A stretch of DNA of 64,000 nt from Endotrypanum monterogeii (Eukaryota > Euglenozoa > Kinetoplastea > Trypanosomatida > Trypanosomatidae), in NCBI GenBank assembly GCA_000333855.2, contig CM007346.1, positions 673,180 to 737,179 on the forward strand, read 5' to 3'. Both the position numbers and the translations under genes were made by a program. Under the pieces are notes generated by a model. That model made no database searches and was not told the DNA's origin. It saw nothing but the letters and a program-made list of their open reading frames with translations. Positions 19,049-29,170 of the stretch are shown here, piece by piece (the first letter of the stretch is position 1; the number at the start of each line of letters is the position of its first letter).

Positions 19049-20020
19049 ATGTTGCTGGAAACCTGGGCGGTGGCCGCTGTCGCGATCGTCGATGTTGAGG
19101 GCACGCCGCTTCTCCTCCGCACGTACACCTCGCCGAAGGATGTTTTGAATTCCCCAGCAGCACCACTGCACGCGCACCTCTACATAGGGCCAGAAGATGT
19201 TATCAAGCTGCATTTCGCCCTCTTCGCTTCTCTGGACCGCTGTGAGGAGATGCGCGAGTCTTCAGCGCAACTGCTCCCCGTGACTAGTGCGTCCCCGTCA
19301 AAGCCGACCGCAACGAGCGGTACCGAAGCCTCGCATGTTGCCACTAAGAGCGGAGAGGTTTTCTCTGCAGAGACGAAAGGCGTCGTCGTTAGCACCTCGG
19401 CGACCACGACCAGTGCTCCTTTGAAGACTTCCATGGTCAGCGCGTCAGCAGCGAGTACAGCGCGGCTGATCTCTCCAACGACAGACGCGCGTTATTTGGG
19501 AAAGCTGCTCGAAAGCTATCGCATGCGCAGCTACGGCTTTCGCTCTGTCACTGGCCTTCACACGCTGCTGGTGACTGTGGGGGGTGATGCGCCGGCTGAT
19601 GCGATGGTGCCTCTCTGCCGTGCGTTGTACGAATGCGCCTCCGCTGCGCTATGCAATCCGTTTCGCACTTCATATCAATGCTGGCGGGCGCAGGAGGAGC
19701 TGCTGATGCAAGCGTCGTCATCCACACTCCGGGGTGAGGAAGCTGGCGTGGCGACATCACAACTTGCAAATGAAGAAGGGGGTAGGGACGAGAGCCGTAG
19801 GTGTAATCCGGCGACTGAGAGTGGTGCTTTCTGGACTGGCGCACACCGGCTCTCCTACCCACCCGGTGCTGTGGAGTGGAGCTGGCCGCGGTCGGCGCCT
19901 ACCTCTCCCGCTGCTCTCACCGCAGAGCCAACGCTAGCGCTTTCCCGTACCTTTAACGCACAAATCGAGGGGCTATTGTCGAGCTTCACTGTCACCGCAC
20001 GAAGCTGCATTATCAAGTGA
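19049..20020 (+). CDS. TRAPPC2L: TRAPPC2L-like subunit of the TRAPP vesicle-tethering complex
   Basis: 323 residues from ATG 19049. Upstream codons in this frame are TA-repeat sequence with no ATG, so this start is secure. The protein matches the longin-fold TRAPPC2L/Tca17 family. It opens with a hydrophobic strand and an LLLRTY motif (residues 6-26), then LHAHLYIGPEDVIKLHF (40-56). After an insert come YLGKLLESYRMRSYGFRS (149-166), LLVTVGG and the family's C-terminal signature ALCNPFRTSYQCW (200-212). TRAPP tethers vesicles to Golgi and pre-Golgi membranes and activates Rab GTPases, so a cytosolic or Golgi-associated role is expected. Two oddities: a Ser/Thr/Ala-rich insert at about 70-147 splits the longin domain, and a disordered tail of about 110 residues follows the normal end. 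The human protein has only about 140 residues. Confidence 0.82.
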   Translation: MLLETWAVAAVAIVDVEGTPLLLRTYTSPKDVLNSPAAPLHAHLYIGPEDVIKLHFALFASLDRCEEMRESSAQLLPVTSASPSKPTATSGTEASHVATKSGEVFSAETKGVVVSTSATTTSAPLKTSMVSASAASTARLISPTTDARYLGKLLESYRMRSYGFRSVTGLHTLLVTVGGDAPADAMVPLCRALYECASAALCNPFRTSYQCWRAQEELLMQASSSTLRGEEAGVATSQLANEEGGRDESRRCNPATESGAFWTGAHRLSYPPGAVEWSWPRSAPTSPAALTAEPTLALSRTFNAQIEGLLSSFTVTARSCIIK

Positions 20021-20874
20021 GGCTCCAGGTGCGTCACCGGTGGTCTCTTCCCCTCCTGACCTCCGTTTTGAATTGAGGTGCCGCATCTTCTGCCTTGCAG
20101 GAGGTAGACGTGAAGAGACGACGACGGAGGGGCGCTCTGATGCGAGCGAGATGCTGTAGGGCCACTGCTCTTCTCTTTGCGGACTTGCTCTTTCATGATG
20201 GAGATATAGATTCGGGGCAGTGCTTTGGATCATCTGTTTCCTCGGTGTTGGCATTACCCCATCTCCCATCATTTCTTGGAGTGCTCCAGTGTACTTCCCA
20301 CCTCCGACATGGAGTGAGCTCACTGAAAGGGTTCCGTGATATTTTCAAGGGGCAGTCTGAGGGCGATCGCCTGGTGAATGTTTCTGTGCAACTGATGGTT
20401 TGACCACTAGCAAAAAAAAAAAAAAAATGGGCGTCATTAAAAAAAAAAAAATTGCTGTTCGATGCCTTTTGACTTGTGATGTTTTGCAGACTGTCGTGAC
20501 AGCAAGTGCGACATCCCTTCCCTCCTTTCCTTCCTCCCCCCTTTTCACTGCGGTGATTTCACCTGAGTGCAATTACAAGCGAGTTGGCGCCTCTGTCACG
20601 TCTGCGATCTCTATCTTGATCCCTCCTTCCCACTTTCTCTATTGTTTAACACACACACACACACACACACACATCTAATTTTTTTTTTTTGCTTTTGCCT
20701 CTCGCGTTTGCTTCGCTTGCGCTGGGATGGCGTGCCAAAGAAGAGACGAGTGCTTTGCTTCGTTCTCGCGCTATCCCCCCCATTTCAGCAAAGAATAGTC
20801 TCACATCTCTATTTACCTTCCTTCACATTCCCTTTTTTTTTGTGTTTTTCTCCGGCTTCGTCTCTCCAGTGTAT

Positions 20875-20905
<31 letters not shown>

Positions 20906-21079
20906 ATTCGAGTTTTCCACTCTCCCCTTCCCTTCCCTTCCCCACTTTTTTTTCGTTTGTGTGTGTATGTGTCTGTCTGTGTGCTTCACACGTATCAGCA
21001 TCGAGTGTGACGAGTGAAGGATCGGGGTTGATGGGGGAAAACTCAAACCCTCCCCCCTAGACATACACACACACACACA

Positions 21080-21129
<50 letters not shown>

Positions 21130-21296
21130 TACACACACACACACACAAATACAGAAGAACGCGTTTAATGATAATAGAAAGCAAGTGATTGTTCTTGTAC
21201 ATTTCCTACCCCCTCTTCTTCTACCCCCTCTCCCCCCCTACCTTCTTCCATTCCATCCCTTACGCACACGCACACACACAGACACATATCAAGAAA
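20021..21296 (+). other. Intergenic spacer with homopolymers and CA/TA tracts
   Basis: No supported gene. Two A runs (about 20411-20426 and 20440-20450), (CA)n at 20650-20672, (TA)n at about 20875-20897 and a long (AC)n tract at 21064-21147. A pyrimidine-rich block at 21205-21260 leads to the AG at 21280-21281 just before the exportin start codon. Confidence 0.65.
21280..21281 (+). promoter_or_regulatory. Predicted spliced-leader trans-splice acceptor AG
   Basis: A C/T-rich tract at about 21205-21260 is followed, after a CA-rich stretch, by CACAG ending at 21281, 15 bases before ATG 21297. The pyrimidine-tract-then-AG layout is what trypanosomatids use for spliced-leader addition. An alternative acceptor is the CCAG ending at 20869. 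Confidence 0.4.
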
Positions 21297-24200
21297 ATGA
21301 GCTCAGTCGAGGAGATCAACTCTCTGGCGGAGGCCATGTACGCCAATCCAGACCCGGAGGCTCGTCGGCATGCACAGGAGCGCTTGACCTCCCTCACGCA
21401 GGAAAATGCGGCTATCGCACCACTAGAAGCAATTTTTGCGCAGTCGAGCAATCAATATGCACTTATGTTCGTATCGCAGGGTGTGGTGACGTGGTTCAAA
21501 GCAAACCGCAAGTGGCTTTCCGATGAGCAGCGCTTTGAGGTGGTGGTGAACATGTGTGGTACTTGTGTGCAGAGGGTCAGTCTTGCCGGTGCCCCTCGGC
21601 ACGTAATGCTAGGTCTCATGAACGCCTACGCTAAGCTGACGAAGCTGTGCTTCGAGAAGGGCACATTTCTAGTGGAGGCAGTTGCCTTTACGCTACAGAT
21701 GCTACATGATGCTTCGCCATCGTATGCCAAGTGCGTTGCCCAGAACGGCGGGTGCGGCAAGGCTACTGGGGCATCAAACATAGGTGGCAACGAGATTGCG
21801 AGCCTTCCCGGAACCACAAATGAAGGTACGTCGCCGTCCTCGGGGGGGAATGGCGGCGCAAACAACAGCGGTGGCACCGGGACTGCTGGTAGCAGCGACG
21901 GCGGTCCTCCTGGATACAACATCATACGAAACTCACGGTTCACGCCGACCGGGTATCGCAATGAGGAGGAGCGCCGCACCGCCTACTACGTCGCCTTGCT
22001 TATGCTCACCAACCTTGTTAACGAGTTCAGCAAGTACGACTCAGCCAAGTCGCAGACATACATGAACTTCTCTGTTCACCGGCGCTGCAGCAACAATTTC
22101 CGCGACGAGTGCATGCTGGACATCTTCACCGCCAGTTTAGCCGAGCTAGGGGGTATCGACAGCGCATCTCCCATGGTAGTCGAGGTGTTGGATTTGGCGC
22201 GGGACTGCCTCACCTACGATTTCATGGCCATCATGGTGGATGAAACCGAGGAGGCGCTCTCCGCCCAGTTTCCGAGCTCGTGGAAGGAGGTGTTGCTTGC
22301 TCCTCATACGTGGGATGTGTTGTGGGGCCAGCACGCTGCACTCCCCTACCCCCATTGCGCCACGTTGCTCACAGGCCTGACAAGTTTGTGTGGTATGCGT
22401 CGCACGTTTTTCGAGTCGACAGAGGAGCGGGTCCATTACTTGAACGGGACGTTGACCCGCCTCGTTCACACCATGCAGATTACCGACGGGCGACTGAAGA
22501 TACCGCATTACGTGACGGTGCTCGCAGAGGCGTGCTATCGTTTTGTTTCTCCCTTCGGCTATCGCGATTTGCACCTCAGCTCGGCTTTTCAAGCCTGGAT
22601 ATCGGCACTCCGTGCCATCTCACTGGACGTCTTCCGCATTCCGTTCGGTGAGGCGGGCTCCTTCACCACCGCAACAACTCTGCTCAACTTTTGGAGTCGA
22701 CTAGCAACTTCGCGGCGCATGTACAGCATGTCGGAGGACTCTGAAAAGGATTTAGAACTCATCTCACCCGAGCTCGTTGTCTGCTTCTTCGAGGTCCGCG
22801 TGCAGGTGGCGGGTGGAGGTCTCCAGCAGGGGTCACTGCAGCGTAATACCAACAACGCGAACGGCGACCTTGAGGGGATGGAGTATAATATGGAATCGGA
22901 CGAGGACTTCGAGGCGACAATGGAGTCGATCCTTGCGCAGTCAGACACCGTCGCGACGCTCGCCATGCTAGAGCCCACGGAGACAATGAAAACGCTGGCG
23001 AGCTACGTGAACAGCCTCGGCTCGAATATCTTGACTAGCCCCAGTGCCACAACGTGGCTCTTCTACCTCGCCGGCGGGCTTGTGCGTCATTTGCTGAGCG
23101 CCGTCGACGAGTCGGCGGTGGAGGCCTGCTCTAGCTTCTTCATGTTTTGTGTGGATTGCGCGAACCATCGCCGCAGTGGTATAGCCGCATCGCCGAGGTC
23201 GTCACTGTACAGCTCATACGTGGAGCGAGCCCTGTTACACTTCTTGACGATGGTACAGACCGTGCTCAGCTCATCGCGCCTGCACGATGCACTCAGTACT
23301 GTCGTCACCAACGTCTTTCGGTCCAGGGCGTTGCTATTTCAGTTCACACTCAACCATACCGGTCACAACATCATGCGCGTCATCACGGGCAACCAGACCA
23401 CCGACGAGGAAACAACGCACATTATCCGTGAGTCTATCGAACTCATTCGTAACGCATGCATGGAGGTGCCCATCACGATGCTGGCAGAGCTGCACCTTGA
23501 ACTACCTCCGCTGGTAGAGCTGCCCCTCGCGCAGTCCGTGCAGACCTACAAGCTGCGCACTAATCTTTCTGCTGTCTTGTGGAGGCTATGCAGCGTGACA
23601 CCGTATACACAGGCAAGTCTAAAGACATTTTTACAGCCCATCGAGCTGTGCATGCAGAGCACGCTCAGCGGTAGTGCCGCCAACGACGCACTTTTCACGG
23701 CTGGTTGGATGCGCGATCTGCGGGGTGTCGTCGTTGCGTTGCGAGACTGCGCGGATGGCCTCAGCGATCTGATCGAGTGGGTTTGTGATCACGCCAGTTC
23801 TTTCCACGAGGTGTTAAGCCGGCCTGCGGCGCAGCACAGCATGGTGGTCGTTTCCCTGCTACGCTTCCTAGAGGAGCTTGTCACGCAGATGGGTGATCGC
23901 TGCACGCTTCCGTGCTGCACAGCGCACAGCTCCTGCGGTCTAATGCTTTTCAAGCATATGTGCTCCATCATACAAGGGATCATTGAGCAGTGCATCACAG
24001 ACGAACATATTCAGCGCGTGAGCAATGCCAGTGGGGGCGGGATGGTGAATGGGGCCTATGACATGATGCTAAAGCCGCTCGCCTTGTCCTTGAGTGTGTT
24101 ACGGAAGTCGATCCAGGGAGGCTTTGTGCCGCTCGGAGCCATGAATTTCTACCGCGACGACACGTACGACAATGTCCTCCTCGGTCTCCTGCGCATGGTT

Positions 24201-24956
24201 GGGGTGTTTCCGTTTGTATATTTTACGGAATATCCAAAGGTTTCTTACGCGGTTGTGAATATGCTGCGCACTGTTACAGAAGAATTCGCGTATCGTCCCC
24301 TCATGAGCCTCGACGCCAGTGAACTGGAGAAACTAATTTCCTTTGTCGTGTATCTCTGCGAGGATGTCGATACACAGACTGGCACACTGCTGCACGGGCT
24401 TTCCTTCCTCGGTTTTATTGCCGGTCTTATTAGAGAGGTCAAGGCGCTCTCTACCCAGACGGTGTCGCCGGCGCTAGAAGCGCGTCCTCATGGCACCCCT
24501 CCGTTGTCTCCCATGCAGATGCCCTCTTTCTACGCGAGTCCGTCTGGACGTCTTTCGGGTACTCCGGGCAGCCTTGGTGGTCGTAGCGGCGGCGCTCCAG
24601 GCGGCCGCCCCGGCGGCGGCGCCGCGGCTCCGCGGGCAACGCGATTAGCTAGAGAAACGTTGGCTCGCACCCTTGAGCCGTTCAACTCACTGTGGGAACG
24701 ACTTATCTCGGTCGCAATGAACGTGATTGTATGCCAGGATCGCGCCCTGAGCGTGAGCTGTGCGGTGGTTTATCCGATCTTCGAGGTGCATCCACCGTTT
24801 TGGTACTCATTTGTGGAGAACTTTGTGCTTATCTACCCGGAGCGAAAGCGGCCGATGGTGCGCGAGGCGCTCTCCACCCTCTCCCACGCCGCCGAGTCAC
24901 AGGACAAGTTCTTCTCGGAGGTATTTACTTTCCGGCAGACGATGCGCAGTCTGTGA
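21297..24956 (+). CDS. XPO7: Exportin-7-like (RanBP16/17) importin-beta family nuclear transport receptor
   Basis: 1,219 residues from ATG 21297; upstream codons in frame are CA-rich UTR without an ATG. It is helical throughout, as expected of HEAT-repeat karyopherins. The start (VEEINSLAEAMYANPDPEARRHAQERL) resembles the importin-beta N-terminal region. The most diagnostic part is near residue 261, HRRCSNNFRDECMLDIFTASL, close to the H-R-x3-x-FRD-x2-L-x-DIFT stretch of exportin-7, with exportin-4 as the nearest alternative. Receptors of this type carry cargo out of the nucleus with Ran-GTP. Two insertions are lineage-specific: a Gly/Ser/Asn-rich segment at about 161-205 and a Pro/Gly/Ser-rich segment at about 1061-1115. 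The C-terminus is folded again and ends at RQTMRSL. Karyopherin call firm; exportin-7 subtype moderately firm. Confidence 0.78.
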   Translation: MSSVEEINSLAEAMYANPDPEARRHAQERLTSLTQENAAIAPLEAIFAQSSNQYALMFVSQGVVTWFKANRKWLSDEQRFEVVVNMCGTCVQRVSLAGAPRHVMLGLMNAYAKLTKLCFEKGTFLVEAVAFTLQMLHDASPSYAKCVAQNGGCGKATGASNIGGNEIASLPGTTNEGTSPSSGGNGGANNSGGTGTAGSSDGGPPGYNIIRNSRFTPTGYRNEEERRTAYYVALLMLTNLVNEFSKYDSAKSQTYMNFSVHRRCSNNFRDECMLDIFTASLAELGGIDSASPMVVEVLDLARDCLTYDFMAIMVDETEEALSAQFPSSWKEVLLAPHTWDVLWGQHAALPYPHCATLLTGLTSLCGMRRTFFESTEERVHYLNGTLTRLVHTMQITDGRLKIPHYVTVLAEACYRFVSPFGYRDLHLSSAFQAWISALRAISLDVFRIPFGEAGSFTTATTLLNFWSRLATSRRMYSMSEDSEKDLELISPELVVCFFEVRVQVAGGGLQQGSLQRNTNNANGDLEGMEYNMESDEDFEATMESILAQSDTVATLAMLEPTETMKTLASYVNSLGSNILTSPSATTWLFYLAGGLVRHLLSAVDESAVEACSSFFMFCVDCANHRRSGIAASPRSSLYSSYVERALLHFLTMVQTVLSSSRLHDALSTVVTNVFRSRALLFQFTLNHTGHNIMRVITGNQTTDEETTHIIRESIELIRNACMEVPITMLAELHLELPPLVELPLAQSVQTYKLRTNLSAVLWRLCSVTPYTQASLKTFLQPIELCMQSTLSGSAANDALFTAGWMRDLRGVVVALRDCADGLSDLIEWVCDHASSFHEVLSRPAAQHSMVVVSLLRFLEELVTQMGDRCTLPCCTAHSSCGLMLFKHMCSIIQGIIEQCITDEHIQRVSNASGGGMVNGAYDMMLKPLALSLSVLRKSIQGGFVPLGAMNFYRDDTYDNVLLGLLRMVGVFPFVYFTEYPKVSYAVVNMLRTVTEEFAYRPLMSLDASELEKLISFVVYLCEDVDTQTGTLLHGLSFLGFIAGLIREVKALSTQTVSPALEARPHGTPPLSPMQMPSFYASPSGRLSGTPGSLGGRSGGAPGGRPGGGAAAPRATRLARETLARTLEPFNSLWERLISVAMNVIVCQDRALSVSCAVVYPIFEVHPPFWYSFVENFVLIYPERKRPMVREALSTLSHAAESQDKFFSEVFTFRQTMRSL

Positions 24957-26322
24957 GAGGGAGGGGGGGGGGCTGTGGTGGCCATCGGGTACAGGTCCGG
25001 GGGATGCGACTTGAGTAGTGGAAGGATGAAGGCTCCGCCCCTCCTCGGCTGTTTCCATTAACTTGTTGTCCTGTCGAATAGACCACCGGGAGGAGGGGGG
25101 AGGAGGTGAGTTAATGTTTGATATGGTGTATCGGTGACGAATGAATGATGGAGGTGTGTGTGCGTCTTGGGGGAGGAGAGAGTGAGGGTGCGGTTGTTTA
25201 CATCCTCTACTATGTTTACGATAATTATTATTATATATACATATATGTTGATATATATTTTTTCCATCGGACCAACTAAAATCATCGGCGTGGTTGGTGT
25301 TAGTGGTGACAGGAAAAAAAAATAGCGTTGTATGTGCAGTTGTGGCAGTCGGTCTGCAGGCGTTTGGCGCTTGTTTAAGTAGAGGGAAGGGGGTGGGAGG
25401 AACGACTCACGGGGGTTGCGCTTCCGAAGTGGTCAGGGGTACGCGTGTACGTATACATGTGACTACTTCCCCCTTCTGTTTGTCTGCGAGGTTTTTTTTG
25501 TTTTTTGTTTGTTTGTTTGTATCCTCGTGTTTCATCGACTCCTCGTAAGGGGGGGGGAGGGGGGGTGATTCTCGTATATCTCCTCACCTCTTGACACGGA
25601 GAAGAGGAAAACACAAATACACAAACACACACACAAATACACACATACATATGTATATATATATATATATATATACATATGCTCAATTTCGATGTATGTG
25701 TGTGTGTGTATGTGTGTGTATTTGTGTATTTACACACCGAGTAGAGCTAGAGGAGGAGTGGTGGGTCCGAGGTCGTCGGGAAGGGTGACATCAGAGAAAT
25801 GGTGAAATTTGTGTGCGGGTGTCTTGGCGTTGCCCCTCATCTCCCTTTCCGTGTTTCTGTGTGTATGTGACTGTGTCTTCAAACACAGCCTCCCCGCTTT
25901 CTTTCCTGCGAGTATTCCCCTCCTCGCTCACACCTTGCTCTCCCAGAGCTGGGTTTTCTAGTGCTACAGTCTTTGAGGATTTATACAGGAGCATGCCAAT
26001 CATGTGCGTAAAACAAGAGTATACCCCCCCCCCCAGAGATCCACACACACACACACACACATACACATACACATACACGCACACAAGAGAAAAAAATACA
26101 TATGCGCTGCACCTTGGCATCCCTACCCAGTCCTATAAATGAGAGGGTGTACTCTTCCAGGTACACCCCCGCCATGCATGTTTTCAAAGCGCTCTCGACC
26201 CTTCTCAGCGGTTTAGACGATATATCACAAATGGGGGAAAAAAAACGTGGAGAAAAAGGTACACAGTTGCTTCGCATACAGGCGGGATGGTGTGATTGTT
26301 TTTTTTTTCCAGTTGATATCTA

Positions 26323-26364
<42 letters not shown>

Positions 26365-26540
26365 CCTCTTTCTCTGTTTCTGCTCACTATCCTCATCTAC
26401 TCATATATTTCTAGTACATTTTATCGGTGGCCGAGCTTCACATAATTTCACCACAAAGAAGAACATCAGCACTCATAAAATTATAAACACAAGCTGATAG
26501 GGGTTTCTTCACCCCCTACCCACTCCCGCCCTCTCTCTCT

Positions 26541-26593
<53 letters not shown>

Positions 26594-26685
26594 AGGATCA
26601 GTACAGAGGCAACACAAAGGTCAGTCGACAACGTCAACGCGCGCTAACCCACAACTGTTTGCAAAGGAGATCGCGCACGAGCACC
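24957..26685 (+). other. Intergenic spacer with a large inverted microsatellite
   Basis: No supported gene. G runs at 24961-24971 and 25550-25566, a 117-bp imperfect inverted repeat at 25615-25731 (separate entry), (CA)n at about 26042-26080, (TA)n at about 26326-26356 and (CA)n-(TA)n at about 26538-26590. The AG at 26594-26595 directly after the last tract is a possible spliced-leader acceptor for DOHH. Confidence 0.65.
25615..25731. repeat. Imperfect inverted repeat built from CA/TA/GT tracts
   Basis: The left arm starts AAATACACAAACACAC and the right arm ends GTGTGTATTTGTGTATTT, its near reverse complement. The arms flank a self-complementary (TA)n core at about 25655-25675. The interruptions (AAATAC on the left, GTATTT on the right) are also mirrored, so this is more than two chance microsatellites side by side. 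Confidence 0.8.
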
Positions 26686-27675
26686 ATGTCCGACTCTGCC
26701 AACCTCACAGTGAATGATGTTCGCAAGGCCTATGAGCAGCTTCTAGATCCACAGGTTCCACTTGACCGCCGCCTTCGTGAGCTGTACCGTCTCAAAGAGG
26801 ACTGTCTTCACACTGTAGCCGGCGTAACGGTAATCCTGGAGGCAATCGATACTACCGACTCGGTTCTCCTCCAACATGAATTAGTGTACAATGTTGGCCA
26901 GAGCGGTCGCGAGGAGGCCGTGCCGGTGCTGGAGCGCATTCTTCAGACTGCTAGCTATGATGTTGTGACGCGGCACGAGGCAGCTGAGGCGCTCGGCGCC
27001 ATCGGCTCGGTGCGCGCTTTGCAAGTGCTCGAGGCCCACGCAGACCCCGCGACGGAGTCCGAGGCGCCAATACGCGAGACTTGCGAGCTTTCGCTAGCCC
27101 GAATTGCGATGAAGGAGTCGAAGGGCGAAGCTGCCGTAGCCCCACCGGCGGGGTGCGAGTTCGTTTCCGTAGATCCCTCGCCAGCGTTTAACTCGCTGTA
27201 CTCTAGCAGTGACGAGCCGGTGCCGCAGACCATGGAGGAGCTAACGGCAGTACTGCTGGACACCTCAGGTCGCACTCGCCTTTTCCGCCGCTATATGGCC
27301 ATGTTCACTTTGCGCAACATAGGAACAGAGGCTGCGGTCGCTGTGCTCAGTCGCGCGCTTCGCGAGGATACCGTCTCAGCACTGTTCCGCCATGAGGTTG
27401 CTTTCGTCCTCGGTCAACTGGAGCGTCCAAGCAGCCAGCCGGCACTGATTGCAGCTCTGAAGGACGAAGAGGAGGCGCCGATGGTCAGGCACGAGGCCGC
27501 GGAGGCCCTAGGTGCGATTGCAGATCCAGAGACGTTGCCAGTACTGGAGAAATATGCTAAGCATCATGAGGCGATCGTTCGTGACAGCTGCGTGGTGGCG
27601 CTCGAGATGCACAAGTATTGGGCTAACTTCAACAGTCTTGGCCAGCAGCAGCAGCAGCAGGAACAGCAGGCGTGA
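26686..27675 (+). CDS. DOHH: Deoxyhypusine hydroxylase (HEAT-repeat di-iron enzyme)
   Basis: 329 residues from ATG 26686; in-frame codons upstream have no ATG. The enzyme completes hypusine synthesis by hydroxylating deoxyhypusine on eIF5A, using O2 and a di-iron centre in the cytosol. It is built from two blocks of four HEAT-like repeats joined by a linker. All four His-Glu metal-ligand pairs are present: H64-E65 (QHEL), H97-E98 ([12 protein letters not shown]), H236-E237 ([11 protein letters not shown]) and H269-E270 ([12 protein letters not shown]). The two [11 protein letters not shown] motifs show the internal symmetry of the two halves. The linker at about 150-185 is longer and more Ala/Pro-rich than the minimum. 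The protein ends in a short Gln-rich tail ([10 protein letters not shown]). Length is close to that of human DOHH (about 300). All ligands are intact, so an active enzyme is expected. Confidence 0.95.
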   Translation: MSDSANLTVNDVRKAYEQLLDPQVPLDRRLRELYRLKEDCLHTVAGVTVILEAIDTTDSVLLQHELVYNVGQSGREEAVPVLERILQTASYDVVTRHEAAEALGAIGSVRALQVLEAHADPATESEAPIRETCELSLARIAMKESKGEAAVAPPAGCEFVSVDPSPAFNSLYSSSDEPVPQTMEELTAVLLDTSGRTRLFRRYMAMFTLRNIGTEAAVAVLSRALREDTVSALFRHEVAFVLGQLERPSSQPALIAALKDEEEAPMVRHEAAEALGAIADPETLPVLEKYAKHHEAIVRDSCVVALEMHKYWANFNSLGQQQQQQEQQA

Positions 27676-28950
27676 GGAGTGCTAGACGGTTTTGTGAGAG
27701 GAGTCTTCAGGGGGAAGGTGGGCGAGGGGCTTCGGTTGCTGCAACATGAAGTCATGCGCGTCTTGTCTCAGTTCCCCACTTTTCTTCTTTCATTTGTTTG
27801 TCTCGAGCGGATGCATCTTTTGGGACCTCAGTATACCAACAATTATGCGACGACTGATGCTCGATGTATAAGACCTGCTTTTCTCCATACTTGCTCTTGT
27901 TTGCGTATATACGCGCGCGTGTTCGTGCGACGTTTGTGTGTGTGTGTGTGTGCATACATGACTGCTGTGAGTAGGCTGCGTATTTAATGAATAACACTAA
28001 AGGACGATAAAAATGAAAACAATACAAAAACAAAAAAAAAACATACCAAAGAGGTTTGCTCTTCGGGGCTGCCAGGGCTCCTGCACGTGAATGTTATTTC
28101 CCTTTCTTGTCGGTGTGTGTCTCCACTCTCGGTGAACCGGCCTGTGCCCCTGAAGGCCAACCTCCCCCCCCCCCTTTCCCACGGTCAACAAGAAAGCGTG
28201 GCCAAGGAAAATGTTTCAAATAAATAAATATCTGAACATATATCTATATATCTTTTATTATTTATATATTTTTAATTTTTGCCCGTGAAAGAAGACACAT
28301 CATACAGGGATGAGATCGGGGAAGAGAGATATAGGAGAGGTGACGGCGTGTCTGCGCGCGCGCTTGTGTGTGTGTGTGTGCTTTTCTTTTAATGCGCGTT
28401 TTCTTTTCTCGGGACGTGTCTTCTTCCCTTTTTCCCTTTTCTTTCTATTTCACGTGACCTCTCCGCGCGCGCTCTGCTGCGATCTTTGTGTGGAGGTCTT
28501 TGACGGCTGATTCACATTTTCCCGCTAACTCTTCTGGGGGTGGGTCTGTTTGACTTAATGTGAGTCTGCTTCTATCGCTGCTCCCCGGTTCGATCAGTCC
28601 TCACCACTGATACCGTTCCAAGCACACGGATCCCTAGACATGGATACACATACAGACACACACACTGCGTATGAATGTTGTTGATGCTTTTGTGGCGGTA
28701 TGTGCTGTCAGACATGCTTGTGCCGCTTTCTCTGCTCCCTCCCCCACATCACCTTGTCGGATGGCGAGTGCTCCGATCCCTCTTTGGGGAACGTGTCTTC
28801 GTGTCTTTTCTATTTGCTTTCCCTTCCTCCCTCCTGCCCGTTGCGTGTGTTTTTGTTCGTGGGTGTAGCCGAGGGGTGTGTGTGTGTGTGTAGGGAGGGG
28901 GGGGGGATGAGGGACCGGAGGGGGAGGTGGCTTGGGAAGTTGAATTTCCG

Positions 28951-29170
28951 CCATTTTACTTGGGGGAGGTGTGATGGCCGCTGCACCTGTTCCTGCTGCT
29001 TGTGAGTTGCGATTGCTTCGAGGTGNNNNNNNNNNNNNNNNNNNNNNNNNNNNNNNNNNNNNNNNNNNNNNNNNNNNNNNNNNNNNNNNNNNNNNCCAGT
29101 TTACTTGGGGTAGGTGTGATGGCCGCTGCACCTGTTCCTGCTGCTTGTGAGTTGCGATTGCTTCGAGGTG
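28951..29170. repeat. 75-bp sequence duplicated on both sides of an assembly gap
   Basis: Bases 28951-29025 and 29096-29170 are the same sequence apart from about two substitutions (CCATTTTACT against CCAGTTTACT, and GGGGGAGG against GGGGTAGG). The copies are 145 bases apart only because 70 N separate them. Either this is a tandem repeat whose middle copies are missing, or two contig ends that overlap and were not merged. Confidence 0.88.
29026..29095. other. Assembly gap (70 N)
   Basis: Seventy consecutive undetermined bases in non-coding DNA between copies of the same 75-bp sequence. No gene is interrupted. Confidence 1.

Noticed and set aside
28580..28625. CCGGTTCGATC resembling a tRNA T-loop
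   Set aside because: The bases on either side do not pair into a T-stem and no acceptor, D or anticodon arm can be drawn.
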